Shown piece by piece: positions 26,602 through 34,704 of a stretch of DNA of 64,000 nt (positions within the stretch are counted from its first letter, which is position 1; each line of letters opens with the position of its first letter). The translations under genes and the position numbers were made by a program. Under the pieces are notes generated by a model. The model worked only from the letters and a program-made list of their open reading frames with translations, had not been told where the DNA came from and made no database searches. This stretch comes from Methanospirillum sp. (GTDB lineage: Archaea > Halobacteriota > Methanomicrobia > Methanomicrobiales > Methanospirillaceae), in NCBI GenBank assembly GCA_012728895.1, contig JAAYEG010000027.1, positions 19,269 through 83,268 on the forward strand, read 5' to 3'.

Positions 26602-27539
26602 GCCGACTCAAGGAGCGTCCTGGATCGGATGTACTCGCCGACCGGCTCGCGGCTCGTCCCGACCACGAGCCAGCGCTCGTCACCGTGCGCCTCGAGCACC
26701 CCCGCAGCCTCGATCACCTCGCCCGCGAGCGCCTGGCCCGCGTAGGTGTGGGTGAACGCAAGGACGCGGGAGACACGGGGGTGCTCGACCCGGTAGACGG
26801 CGGGGACGTCGTAGGCGAGCGAGGCGTCCGTGACCCGGGCCTCGATCACCGCCCGCCCGAGCGCGGGCCCCTTCGGCACCGGCAGGCCGTCTATCGCGGC
26901 GTAGTCGCGGGCGAAGAGGAGGTCGAAGTAGGTCCCGTCGATCTCTCCCCGGTTCCACTTCCTGGCCTCGTGAAGCCGGAACTCTTCGTAGGTGAGCGCG
27001 GGGCGCCGCTTCGCGTAGACCCGGCGCCAGAGGTCCTCGGAGAGGTCGTCCACGAGCCCCTCCCGGATCGCCGCCGGGAGGCGGGCCTGGGCCCGGAACC
27101 AGGCCCTCCCGTAGACGACCAGGTCGATGTCCGAGGCCGGCCCCTCGAGCCCGGCGAGGAGCGAGCCCGTGCACCCGGCCGTGCCGGGGGAGAGCGCGAG
27201 CGCGGCCGCGAGCCGGCGGACCCGGCCGTCCCGGGCGAGGAGCGCGGGGAAGGCGGCCTCGGGCTTGTGGACCGCGGCGATCTCGCCGAGCGGGACCCGG
27301 TGGAGCAGGTCCCGGTAGCGCGGCTTCTCGTCCTCGATCCGCCGGTAGGCCTCCTCGAAGTCGAGCTTCCGGTAGCGGGTCCCGGTCCCGCGCCGCACCC
27401 GGTCGCCCTCGGGGTCGGGGACGTACCTGAGCACGCACCCCGCCCGCTCGGCGTTGTCGTAGGCCGCGACCGCGAATAGCCAGCCGTCCCGGTCTTCGAC
27501 GAAGTCGCGCAGGCGGAGCGGGGGGGCGGGAGCGGTCAC
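26598..27539 (-). CDS. Nucleotidyltransferase (pol beta superfamily) domain protein
   Basis: A 313-residue protein. The central nucleotidyltransferase motif is GSLLAGLEGPASDIDLVVYG (GS followed by DxD), typical of MNT/pol-beta transferases. The N-terminal 100 residues (LRDFVEDRDGWLFAVAAYDN, GTRYRKLDFEEAYRRIEDEK) and the C-terminal part (RVLAFTHTYAGQALAGEVIE) are conserved-looking but not assigned to a known domain. GTG start overlaps the Sua5 stop (GTGA), so it is translationally coupled to sua5 and, through it, to the DUF5612 gene. A role connected with tRNA or RNA metabolism is plausible from context only. Confidence 0.75.
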   Translation of the reverse strand: MTAPAPPLRLRDFVEDRDGWLFAVAAYDNAERAGCVLRYVPDPEGDRVRRGTGTRYRKLDFEEAYRRIEDEKPRYRDLLHRVPLGEIAAVHKPEAAFPALLARDGRVRRLAAALALSPGTAGCTGSLLAGLEGPASDIDLVVYGRAWFRAQARLPAAIREGLVDDLSEDLWRRVYAKRRPALTYEEFRLHEARKWNRGEIDGTYFDLLFARDYAAIDGLPVPKGPALGRAVIEARVTDASLAYDVPAVYRVEHPRVSRVLAFTHTYAGQALAGEVIEAAGVLEAHGDERWLVVGTSREPVGEYIRSRTLLESA

Positions 27540-28117
27540 GCCCCGCCGCCCCGGAGGAAGGCGATCGCGTCCTCCACCCCCGGCCCGGGCCGCGTGATCG
27601 TCCGGTTCACCAGGTCGACCACGGTCGAGGGGGTGCCGGGGAGCCGGCCCGAGTCGATCGTGAAGTCGCGGTAGCAGTGGACGTCAGCGACCGTCGCCGG
27701 GTCGGGGGCACCGTGGGTGTTGGCCGAGGTGGCCGTGATCGGCGCGTCGAACCGGGTCAGCAGTTCCACTGCGATCGGGTGGGTCGGGATCCGGACCCCG
27801 ACGAGCCCGGTCCCGCAATGGAGCTGGGCCGGGAGGACCGGCCGGGCCCGGACGAGCACCGTGAACGGCCCGGGCAGGAACCGGTCGACGAACTCCCCGG
27901 CGAGCGGGTCGAGGCGCGCGACCGTGGCGAGCATCTCGGGGTCGGCCACCGCGATCGAGACTGGCTGCGAGAGCGGGCGCCGTTTCGAGTCGTAGACCGA
28001 GCGGATCGCCTCGTCCGAGAGCGCGTCCGCGCCGAGGCCGTAGACGGTCTCGGTCGGGTAGACCACGAGCCCGTCGCGGGCGAGGACGCTCAGGGCCCGT
28101 TCTATCTGGTCCGTCAG
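27536..28117 (-). CDS. L-threonylcarbamoyladenylate synthase (Sua5/YrdC)
   Basis: A YrdC-domain protein of about 193 residues making threonylcarbamoyl-AMP for the t6A37 modification of tRNA. Landmarks: GLVVYPTETVYGLGADAL, SKRRPLSQPVSIAVAD, FLPGPFTVLVRA, TGLVGVRIPTHP and PITATSANTHGAPDP, with the KR...S/T and SAN nucleotide-binding motifs. The first conventional start (GTG 28066) would remove the beginning of the domain. The frame is open further upstream and a CTG at 28117 overlaps the preceding stop as CTGA; this start gives the usual family N-terminus and is preferred. Middle gene of a three-gene overlapping operon. Confidence 0.88.
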   Translation of the reverse strand: MTDQIERALSVLARDGLVVYPTETVYGLGADALSDEAIRSVYDSKRRPLSQPVSIAVADPEMLATVARLDPLAGEFVDRFLPGPFTVLVRARPVLPAQLHCGTGLVGVRIPTHPIAVELLTRFDAPITATSANTHGAPDPATVADVHCYRDFTIDSGRLPGTPSTVVDLVNRTITRPGPGVEDAIAFLRGGGA

Positions 28118-28794
28118 AACCGCCTCCCCCGGACCCGCCCGATTGTGAACCGGGCGTGCGACGAGACGTGCATCACGGCGAAGACCCCGGCCTGGATCGG
28201 GTCGGTCACGACCAGGTCGGCGTGGTCGGGAACGCTTCCGGCCATGTTCAGCGCGATCACGGGGATCCCGGCGTCCCGGACCCGGTCGACCGCCGCCGAG
28301 ACCTCGCCTCCCATCAGCGCGCCCGCGAGCACCAGGATCGAGGCCCGCGGCAGGCGGGCGACCGCGTCGACCGCGGTCGCCAGGCTCTCCTCGCCGACGA
28401 GCGGGATGGTGTCGACCGAGATCCGCTCGCCCCGGATGTTGTGCCGGTCGGCCTCGTTCACGGCCCCCAACGCGACCTGGGCGACCTGCGCCCCCCCGCC
28501 GATGATGATGACGCGCGAGCCGTAGATGAGCGAGAACGGGTCGCAGGCCGTCGCCGAGCAGACGAACGGGACCCGCCCGAGGTCGGCGATCAGCCCGCCG
28601 GGGTCCGCGGCGTCCTCGTACTCGAAGTAGAGCTCTCCCATCCCCGAGAGCGGGCCGTCCTCGAAGGATTCCTGGTGGCTCATCAGGATGTTCGCACCGT
28701 GGTCGGCCACGACCGCCGCGATATCGCGGAGCACCCCCTTCCGGTTCTCCGCGATCAGCCGGATGGCGTGGAGGGGCGCATCTCCGTCGGTCAT
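28114..28794 (-). CDS. ACT domain protein, DUF5612 family
   Basis: A 226-residue archaeal protein. Residues 1-80 are an ACT domain (LHAIRLIAENRKGVLRDIAAVVADHGANILMSH, quoted in part, with the GVLRDI ligand loop); the rest is DUF5612 with VIIIGGGAQVAQVALGAVNEADRHNIRGERIS-type glycine-rich phosphate loop, GEESLATAVDAVARLP and VIALNMAGSVPDHADLVV. The second half resembles an amino-acid- or sugar-phosphate-sensing Rossmann-like fold. Found widely in methanogens; function unknown, small-molecule sensing is inferred. First gene of the operon with sua5 and the nucleotidyltransferase; overlaps sua5 by 4 nt. Confidence 0.85.
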   Translation of the reverse strand: MTDGDAPLHAIRLIAENRKGVLRDIAAVVADHGANILMSHQESFEDGPLSGMGELYFEYEDAADPGGLIADLGRVPFVCSATACDPFSLIYGSRVIIIGGGAQVAQVALGAVNEADRHNIRGERISVDTIPLVGEESLATAVDAVARLPRASILVLAGALMGGEVSAAVDRVRDAGIPVIALNMAGSVPDHADLVVTDPIQAGVFAVMHVSSHARFTIGRVRGRRF

Positions 28795-28823
28795 TTCAGG
28801 ATCTGGTAAACGTGGATAGGCAT

Positions 28824-29051
28824 TCAGGCTTGTGGTGAAAAGAGGGACGAGTTCAGGCCGGCGCCGGCGCGCTGTCGTAGATCAGGGCGACGTAGCGCGC
28901 CACGGTAGACCAGGAGGGTGTAGCCGAGGATGACGGGGAAGATGATCGACCCCACGATCAGGATCAGCCAGCGCATCCACCTGTCGACGAGGGCTTCCCT
29001 CGTGTACTCGAGGGCATCACCCAGAAGTGTTCCGATGTCCATGTGAGACAA
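28824..29051 (-). pseudogene. DUF4013 membrane protein with internal deletion
   Basis: The first 48 residues (MDIGTLLGDALEYTREALVDR, then LILIVGSIIFPVILGYTLLVYRG) match the start of the DUF4013 protein next door. Directly after YRG the sequence, read in another frame, is ARYVALIYDSAPAPA, which matches the very end of the same protein (SARYVALPRDSAPARP). So about 170 codons were deleted and the ends joined out of frame. The remaining open frame encodes 75 residues with one membrane helix. Promoter ATATAAATA is retained about 31 nt before the TTG/ATG start. Confidence 0.7.
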
Positions 29052-29080
29052 GCCTCACCAGCTACGCGACTGCAAAGTAT

Positions 29081-29781
29081 TTATATGATGATGCGGGGCG
29101 CGGAGAGAGGGGGATCAGGCCGCGCCGGCGCGCTGTCGCGGGGCAGCGCGACGTACCGGGCCGAGAAGATCGCGAAGGCGGGCGCCATCACCGGGAGCAG
29201 GATCCAGCCGAGGATCGGGATGATCCCGAGAACCACCGCGACCACAGTGAGGACGACGGTCAGCACCACGAGCGCGATCACGAAGGCCCCCCAGCCGATC
29301 CGGCCAATCTGCTCGCGGATCGCTGAGAGGTGGAAGGCCTCCCCCATCGAGCCCGTCCCCGCGAGCCGAACGGCGCCGACCAGCTCGAAGAGCGAGACCA
29401 GGACGGCGAGCACCAGGACGAGCAGCGAGCCGGGCGCCACGGTGACGATGCTGCCCGCCGATGCCGGGTCCTGGCCCGACCCTAGCAGGATCGAGGCGCC
29501 GAAGACCGTGACGGAGACGATGATGATCGGGATCGAGTAGACCAGGTTGACGATGAAGAGCCGGATCCCGTCGATGAAGAGCCGGCCGTAGTTTTGAGTT
29601 CGGGCGCAACCCGGGTACCGCGGAGGATCTCCACCACGTACCCCCAGACGATGAAGTTCACGATCGGCACGATGCTCAAGATGATGAGCAGAATCCACCT
29701 GCCCCACCGGTCCATCAACCCCACTCTCGTGTACTCGAAGGAGTCCCCGAGCATCGCGCCGTAGTCCATTGCGGGAGTCAC
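29081..29781 (-). pseudogene. DUF4013 membrane protein, interrupted by a single-base frameshift
   Basis: N-terminal frame: MDYGAMLGDSFEYTRVGLMD, WILLIILSIVPIVNFIVWGYV, ILRGTRVAPEL. The sequence then continues in another frame with NYGRLFIDGIRLFIVNLVYS, several long membrane helices (LLVLVLAVLVSLFELVGAV, VVLTVVAVVLGIIPILGWIL) and ends ARYVALPRDSAPARP, as in intact DUF4013 proteins of methanogens. The break is at a run of four T (29592-29595; AAAA in the coding strand); one extra A restores a single frame of about 234 codons. GTG 29781 is the start, 25-33 nt after a GATAAATCC box. Function unknown. Confidence 0.78.
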
Positions 29782-29869
29782 CTATCACATCTTGACTGCA
29801 GGGGATTTATCTGATGGCGGTGGCCGCGGGGCGACGGGGATCGCGGCCCCCCGGGAGCCGCGCCCCGGC

Positions 29870-29876
29870 TTTATCC
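29870..29876 (+). promoter_or_regulatory. TATA-like box (TTTATCC) for the RNase HIII gene
   Basis: TTTATCC begins 30 nt before ATG 29900, the characteristic spacing in this window for leaderless mRNAs. Confidence 0.55.
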
Positions 29877-29899
29877 TCCCGGGAACCCAACCCCTGGGT

Positions 29900-30811
29900 A
29901 TGAACGGGGACGGCGACCTCGAGGCGCGGGCAGACGGGCTCCGGGGCAGGCTGGCCGATCGCGGCGTATCGAGCTCGGAGCCCCGTCCCATCCAGCACGG
30001 CCTCCAGTTCCGGGCCGGGGACGCCGGAGTGGTCCGGCTCTACGCCCGCAGGGACGGCTCGGTCACGGTCGATGCATCCCAGGTCCGCGACCCCGCCCTC
30101 CGCCTCTGGATCCAGGGGTGCGCGGCCGACGCCGCGGGCGAGTCGGCCGAACCCGTGCTCCGGCTCTGGCCGCAGATCGGGGCCGACGAGTCGGGGAAGG
30201 GCGACTACTTCGGCCCCCTCGTGGTCGCCGCGGTCCGGCTCGAGGAGTTCGAGGCCGCCGGGCTCGCCGCCCGGGGGGTCCGCGACTCGAAGACGGTCCC
30301 CGACGACGAGGCGGCCCGGCTGGGGTCGATGATAGAGGAGGAGTGCCCGACAGCCGTCGAGGTGCTGGACCCGGCGTTATACAACGAGCGGTATGCGGCG
30401 CTCGCGTCCAGGGGGAGGAACCTGAACGACCTGCTCGCCGAACTGCACGGGGCGGCGATCGGCCGCCTGGCGGGGGACGGCCCGGTGGGGGTCGTGATCG
30501 TGGACCAGTTCTCGGCCGCGGCCCGGATCGACGTGCTCCTCACCGCCGGGTGCCCCGGGGTCCCGGTCGTGACCGAGTGCGGGGCGGAGGGGAGGGTCGC
30601 GGTGGCCGCCGCGTCGTGCGTCGCCCGCGCCCGGTTTCTCGCGGGGCTCGCCGGGCTCTCGGACGCCGTCGGCGTCCGGCTCCCGAAGGGGGGGTCGTCA
30701 CCGGCCATCGTCCGCGCCGCCCGGGCGGTCATCGAACGTCACGGGGAGGAGTCGCTCGGGCGCGTGGCCAAGGTCCACTTCCGGACCACCGGCCTGGTGA
30801 GGAAGGGCTGA
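29900..30811 (+). CDS. Ribonuclease HIII-like protein
   Basis: A 303-residue type 2 RNase H of the HIII class. The signature IGADESGKGDYFGPLVVAAV (DESGKGDYFGP) distinguishes HIII from HII (which has G-DEAGRGxxxGP) and holds the catalytic Asp and Glu. The other acidic residues are in VRDSKTVPDDE and VIVDQF. The N-terminal 85 residues (GLQFRAGDAGVVRLYARRDGSV) form the TBP-like substrate-binding domain expected for HIII. It removes RNA from RNA-DNA hybrids. HIII is mainly bacterial, so presence in an archaeon is notable. ATG 29900 fits both the promoter and family start. Confidence 0.9.
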   Translation: MNGDGDLEARADGLRGRLADRGVSSSEPRPIQHGLQFRAGDAGVVRLYARRDGSVTVDASQVRDPALRLWIQGCAADAAGESAEPVLRLWPQIGADESGKGDYFGPLVVAAVRLEEFEAAGLAARGVRDSKTVPDDEAARLGSMIEEECPTAVEVLDPALYNERYAALASRGRNLNDLLAELHGAAIGRLAGDGPVGVVIVDQFSAAARIDVLLTAGCPGVPVVTECGAEGRVAVAAASCVARARFLAGLAGLSDAVGVRLPKGGSSPAIVRAARAVIERHGEESLGRVAKVHFRTTGLVRKG

Positions 30812-30851
30812 TATACCGGTTCCGCAGAAGAGTGATCTCGGGGGAGTGGTG

Positions 30852-31154
30852 ATGGACCGGTTCGAAGAGTTCGTATCCGGCAGCCGGGTGCACGGGCCCG
30901 GGGGCTTCGCGGACGAGATCGAGAGGCTCGCGCCGGAGTGCGGGTGCCCCGAGTGCCCGACCTACAACGACTGCAGCGAGGGTGCCGGCGAGCGGCTCTA
31001 CTGCCTGATTGGCCGTTCGTTCGGCTGCATGACAGAGAACCTGGGGTGCGCCTGCTCCCGGTGCCGACTCCACCGCGAGCTCGGGCTCCGGCACGACGAG
31101 TACTGCCTCAGGGGGCCCGAGGCGGCCCAGCGGTTCGAGCGCACCCTGCCATGA
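30852..31154 (+). CDS. DUF2769 family Cys-rich protein
   Basis: A 100-residue protein with ten cysteines in the DUF2769 arrangement: CGCPECPTYNDCSEGAGERLYC, later GCACSRCRLHRELGL and EYCLRG (each quoted part under 20 residues in the original spacing). Such proteins are frequent in methanogenic archaea and may bind zinc or Fe-S; function unknown. ATG 30852 is preferred over two in-frame GTG codons just upstream because of GGGGAG 7-11 nt before it. The stop overlaps the next gene by 4 nt (ATGA). Confidence 0.85.
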   Translation: MDRFEEFVSGSRVHGPGGFADEIERLAPECGCPECPTYNDCSEGAGERLYCLIGRSFGCMTENLGCACSRCRLHRELGLRHDEYCLRGPEAAQRFERTLP

Positions 31155-31609
31155 GCGGGGACGACCCCCGGGTGCCCCGGCTCGACCGGCAGGAGCAGTG
31201 GCACGGGGCGCTCTCCAACCTCGCCGGGCTGGCAGTCTACCTCGTCGTGCTGGGCGTGATCAACCTGGTCGCCCGCTCGTACCCGGGCTCGACCTGGCAC
31301 GGCCTCGTCTCGTTTCTGAACGCGACCGTCCTGGTCGTCGTCCTGCTCTCCCTGCTCACCCTGCTCGCCGACCTCGCCGCCACCCTCGCGTTCCCGGCGA
31401 ACCTGGTCGTGCCTCCGCTCCGGGCATTCGGGTGCGCCGCTACCGTGTGGTACGTGGTCCAGGTCCTGCTCGAGGTCGACCGGCTCTTCGGCCTGGACGT
31501 CTTCCTCCCCCTGGCGCCGCTCGCCCCCCTGCTCTACGCCGGGCTCTTCGTCCTCGTGCTGGTCGGCGACTCGGTCCGGATCGTCACGGGGGAAAGGCGA
31601 TCGGGCTGA
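31151..31609 (+). CDS. Hypothetical membrane protein
   Basis: A 152-residue protein with four predicted membrane segments (LAGLAVYLVVLGVINLVA, LNATVLVVVLLSLLTLLADL, CAATVWYVVQVLLEV, LLYAGLFVLVLVGDSV). The polar N-terminus (GDDPRVPRLDRQEQWHG) is probably cytosolic. No family recognised. Translationally coupled to the DUF2769 gene through ATGA, so the two are likely to act together. Its 3' end overlaps the convergent DUF296 gene by 26 nt. Confidence 0.7.
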   Translation: MSGDDPRVPRLDRQEQWHGALSNLAGLAVYLVVLGVINLVARSYPGSTWHGLVSFLNATVLVVVLLSLLTLLADLAATLAFPANLVVPPLRAFGCAATVWYVVQVLLEVDRLFGLDVFLPLAPLAPLLYAGLFVLVLVGDSVRIVTGERRSG

Positions 31610-32021
31610 GCCCGGTCGATGGGTCGCGCCGCCGGACCGCCGCCAGGGAGAGTTCGAGGATCACCACCTCGGCCACGGCGTAGACCTGCGCCTCGTCGCG
31701 CAGGCACCCGACCGCGGCGACACCCCTCCGCCCGGTCGCGGCGTGGAGGTGGAGCGCCGGCCGGCCGTCCTCCCGGACGAGGGTCCCGACCCCCAGCACC
31801 TCGCGCCCGTCGAGGAAGGCCGTCGCGATCGGGACCGGCGGCAGGTCGAGCGCCGCGGGGCCCTCCACGAGCCGGCCCCTCGCGAGGGCCCCGAGCAGGA
31901 GCACGAGCCCGGTCTCGATTCCCTCCTCCCCGGCAACCCCCGTCACGACGGCGAGGAGGTCCTCGCCGTGGTCGACCCGGACCAGGAAGACCCGGCCGAT
32001 CGCGCCCTCCCGGTACTCCAT
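31584..32021 (-). CDS. PPC/DUF296 domain protein
   Basis: A 145-residue single PPC (DUF296) domain, as in prokaryotic relatives of plant AHL proteins. Family marks: VFLVRVDHGEDLLAVVTGVA, EEGIETGLVLLLGALARG, RPALHLHAATG (the conserved HxHxx strand, likely metal-binding) and QVYAVAEVVILELSL. Prokaryotic members form trimers and are implicated in DNA or nucleotide binding, without a settled function. The ATG overlaps the stop of the CorC/HlyC gene by 1 nt (TGATG). Confidence 0.85.
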   Translation of the reverse strand: MEYREGAIGRVFLVRVDHGEDLLAVVTGVAGEEGIETGLVLLLGALARGRLVEGPAALDLPPVPIATAFLDGREVLGVGTLVREDGRPALHLHAATGRRGVAAVGCLRDEAQVYAVAEVVILELSLAAVRRRDPSTGLSPIAFPP

Positions 32022-33360
32022 CAGTCCCCCTCCTCCCCCGCGCCCGGGGGCGTGTAGAGCACCTTGTCGACCCGGTTGCCGTCCATGTCCAGCACCTCGA
32101 AGGTGTTCCCGTCCAGGTCGAACCGGTCCCCGGCCACGGGCGAGCGCTCGAGGTGCATCATCACGAAGCCGCCGAGGGTCTGGTAGTAGCCCCGCTCCTC
32201 GCCGGGAAACGTGGGCAGGTTGAACCGCTCGCGGAACTCGGCGACCGGCAGGAGCCCGTCGACGAGCCAGGAGCCGTCATCCCGCCTCACGGCGTCCGGC
32301 TCGTCCCCCGGGGTCCCGGGGAGGGTCCCGACGATCGACTCGAGCAGGTCGTGGAGGGTCAGCAGCCCCTCGACCGAGCCGTACTCGTCGGTCACCAGCG
32401 CGACGTGGGTGGCGGCCCCGCGGAACTGGGCCATCACCTTGAGGGCCGGGAGGGACTCGGGGAGGTAGAGCGGCTCGAAGATCGCGGACTCGACGTCCGG
32501 GAGGCTGCCCGGCCGCGCACTGGCCCAGAGCGACTGGACCGAGACCATGCCGACGACGTGGTCCAGGTCGTCGCGGTAGACCGGGAAGTAGGAGTGGCCG
32601 GACTCGCGCATCCGCGCGATGTTCTCCTCCATCTGGTCCGAGAGGTCGACCCCGACAATCTCGTGGCGCGGGGTCATGAGCGACGCGACCCGCCGGTCCG
32701 AGAGCCGGAAGACCCGGTCCACGAGCTCCTGCTCCTCCTCGTCGAAGACCCCCGCGCTCGTCCCCTCCTGAAGCAGGATCCGGACCTCCTCCTCGGTAAC
32801 GGACGGCCCGGGCACCTCCCGGGCCCCCAGCAGCCGGAGCACCAGGTCGGTGGACGCCGAGAGCAGGGCGACGACGGGGGCCGAGACGAGGGAGAGGGTC
32901 TGCATCGGGCGGGCGACGCGTAGCGCGACCGCCTCGGGGTTCGCGAGCGCGAGCCGCTTCGGGACGATCTCGCCGATGACGAGCGTCAGGTAGGTGATCA
33001 GCAGCACGACGGCGGCGAGGGCGATGCTCTGGGCGTACGGGGCGAGCGCCGGGACGCGGGCGACGATATCGGCGAGGCCGGAGGCGAAGACGGTCCCCCC
33101 GTACGCCCCCGAGAGGACGCCGATCACGGTGATCCCGATCTGGACGGTGGAGAGGAACCGGTTCGGCTCGTCGGCCAGCTCGATCGCGGTCCCGGCGCGC
33201 GCGTCCCCGGCCTCGGCATGGACCTGGAGCCGGTGGCGCCGCGCCGAGACGATCGCGAGCTCGGACATCGAGAAGAGACCGTTGGCGATGATCAGGACGG
33301 CGATGACGACGGCCTCGAAGAGCCCGGCCGTCGCTACCGCCCCCCGGTCCGCATCCTCAC
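32021..33360 (-). pseudogene. CNNM/CorC (HlyC) transporter-like protein, 5' end broken by a single-base frameshift
   Basis: From MSELAIVSARRHRLQ onwards a normal hemolysin C/CorC protein is open: CNNM membrane domain (FLSTVQIGITVIGVLSGA, YLTLVIGEIVPKRLALANPE), a CBS pair (RVASLMTPRHEIVGV ... ATHVALVTDEYGSVEGL) and a CorC_HlyC domain (LVDGLLPVAEFRERF, YYQTLGGFVM). The first membrane helix (LFEAVVIAVLIIANGLFS) is in frame but has no start codon; GTG 33360/ATG 33354 and their codons are in another frame. One extra C in the run of six C (33340-33345) joins them into MRTGGAVATAGLFEAV. A TTAATA box lies upstream. Probable divalent-cation or Na+ efflux factor. Confidence 0.85.
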
Positions 33361-33583
33361 AATGGGAGTCAGGTGGACGTGACCGGTATTAAGGTTTCCA
33401 GAATTCGGCGCCCGTCCAGGGGCGTTCCCCGGCCGCACCGGGCTGTCCGGGGCACACGGCGCGCCCTGCGCGCCCCGCGGGAGCGGGGAGGAGGGTGGGT
33501 CCCGGGTCGGGCCCCGGGGGTCCGCGGGGCAGGCCCTTCCGGATTCAAACCCTTTATCCCGTCCCCACGCTCACGCAGAGGTA

Positions 33584-33811
33584 ATGACCGACGACTACGT
33601 CAGGGTGACCTGCCACGCCTGCGAGGGCGCGGGCTGCACCTACTGCGATCGCCGGGGCTGGGTCGAGGTCCGCCCGCCCGCGGTCATCTGCCGGCACTGC
33701 GAGGGTGACTGCTGTATCTACTGCGGCTACACGGGCTGGTCGGAGCTCCGGCCGAAGTACGACCAGGATGGCGGAGTCGACCGGTGCGGCCCGTCCGGGT
33801 GCTGCGACTAG
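33584..33811 (+). CDS. Small zinc-finger-like CxxC protein
   Basis: A 75-residue protein made of two similar Cys modules, CHACEGAGCTYCDRRGW and CRHCEGDCCIYCGYTGW, followed by a tail with CGPSGCC. The spacing (CxxCxGxxCxxC) is like half a DnaJ zinc-binding repeat, so each unit probably binds one zinc. A TTTATCC box begins 31 nt before the ATG, giving a leaderless mRNA. Function unknown. Confidence 0.75.
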   Translation: MTDDYVRVTCHACEGAGCTYCDRRGWVEVRPPAVICRHCEGDCCIYCGYTGWSELRPKYDQDGGVDRCGPSGCCD

Positions 33812-33875
33812 CTCCCCCCTCCTCGAACGCCCCGGCGGGATCGTGTTGATACGGGTGACAGTCGAGATCAGATCC

Positions 33876-34061
33876 ATGCCCGTCGTCACCATCGAGATGG
33901 CCGCCGGTCGCACGCTCGACCAGAAGCGGCGCGTCGTCGAGGAGTTCACGAACACCCTCGTCTCGGTCCTGGGAGTCGATCCCGCCGAGATCACCGTTCT
34001 CGTCCACGAGATCGGCCGGGACAGCATCGCGAAGGCCGGGGTGCTCCTCTCCGAGCGGTGA
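33876..34061 (+). CDS. 4-oxalocrotonate tautomerase family protein
   Basis: A 61-residue tautomerase subunit. Start MPVVTIEMAAGRTLDQK puts Pro1 as the catalytic base after Met removal, which fixes ATG 33876. KRRVVEEFTNTLVSVLGV and VLVHEIGRDSIAKAG match the family's amphipathic helix and beta-hairpin. In methanogens the substrate is unknown; enol-keto tautomerisation is the family reaction. A GTTGATAC box lies about 31 nt upstream. Confidence 0.9.
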   Translation: MPVVTIEMAAGRTLDQKRRVVEEFTNTLVSVLGVDPAEITVLVHEIGRDSIAKAGVLLSER

Positions 34062-34113
34062 GGCCCGGCCCCACGCCGAAAGACCTGTCTGTTCCTGGGG
34101 CGATCTCGTTCCC

Positions 34114-34683
34114 ATGACTCCATTCAGGGGACTCTCGCACGTCGCCCTCGTCACCGGCGACATGGACGCCACGATCCGGTTCTGGCGGGACCTGCTCGGC
34201 TGCCGGCTCGTCGGCCGGCTCGGGAGGCCCGGCCAGCGCGCCTACTTCTTCGACGCGGGTGCCGGCACGCTTGTCGGCTTCTTCGAGTGGCCGGGCGTCG
34301 AGCCCGTACCGGCGCGGGAAGCCCAGGAACGGGTCGGCGGCCCTTTCGCGTTCGACCACGTCGCGCTCGCGGTGGGATCGCTCGACGACCTCTTCGGCCT
34401 CAAGGACCGGTTCACGGCCGCCGGGGTGGCGTCGTCGGACATCACCGACCACGGGTTCATCCGGTCGGTCTACCTGCACGACCCGAACGGGATCACGGTC
34501 GAGTGCTGCTGCCCGGCGAGGGGTGCGGACATGGCGCGGGACCCCGTCGCGATCGAGAAGGAGCCGACCGCCGTCGCCTCGGCGGGACCCGACCCGGACC
34601 CGGCCGCGTTCCCGGCCCCGGCCGGGCGCCGGCAGTGGCCGGTCGTCCCCGGCACTGGGTACCGGGCCTTCGTCCGGGAGTGA
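34114..34683 (+). CDS. VOC (glyoxalase/dioxygenase) family protein
   Basis: A 189-residue vicinal-oxygen-chelate protein. Two beta-alpha-beta-beta-beta units are visible: LSHVALVTGDMDATIRFWRDLLGCRLVGR ... AYFFDAG and FDHVALAVGSLDDLFGLKDR ... VYLHDPNGITVECC. Metal-ligand positions are His in SHVAL, His in FDHVAL and Glu in TVECC. The last 45 residues form a Pro/Ala-rich tail of unknown role. The reaction cannot be told from sequence. Confidence 0.85.
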   Translation: MTPFRGLSHVALVTGDMDATIRFWRDLLGCRLVGRLGRPGQRAYFFDAGAGTLVGFFEWPGVEPVPAREAQERVGGPFAFDHVALAVGSLDDLFGLKDRFTAAGVASSDITDHGFIRSVYLHDPNGITVECCCPARGADMARDPVAIEKEPTAVASAGPDPDPAAFPAPAGRRQWPVVPGTGYRAFVRE

Positions 34684-34704
34684 TCCCGGGAGCGGGAGCG
34701 GTTC

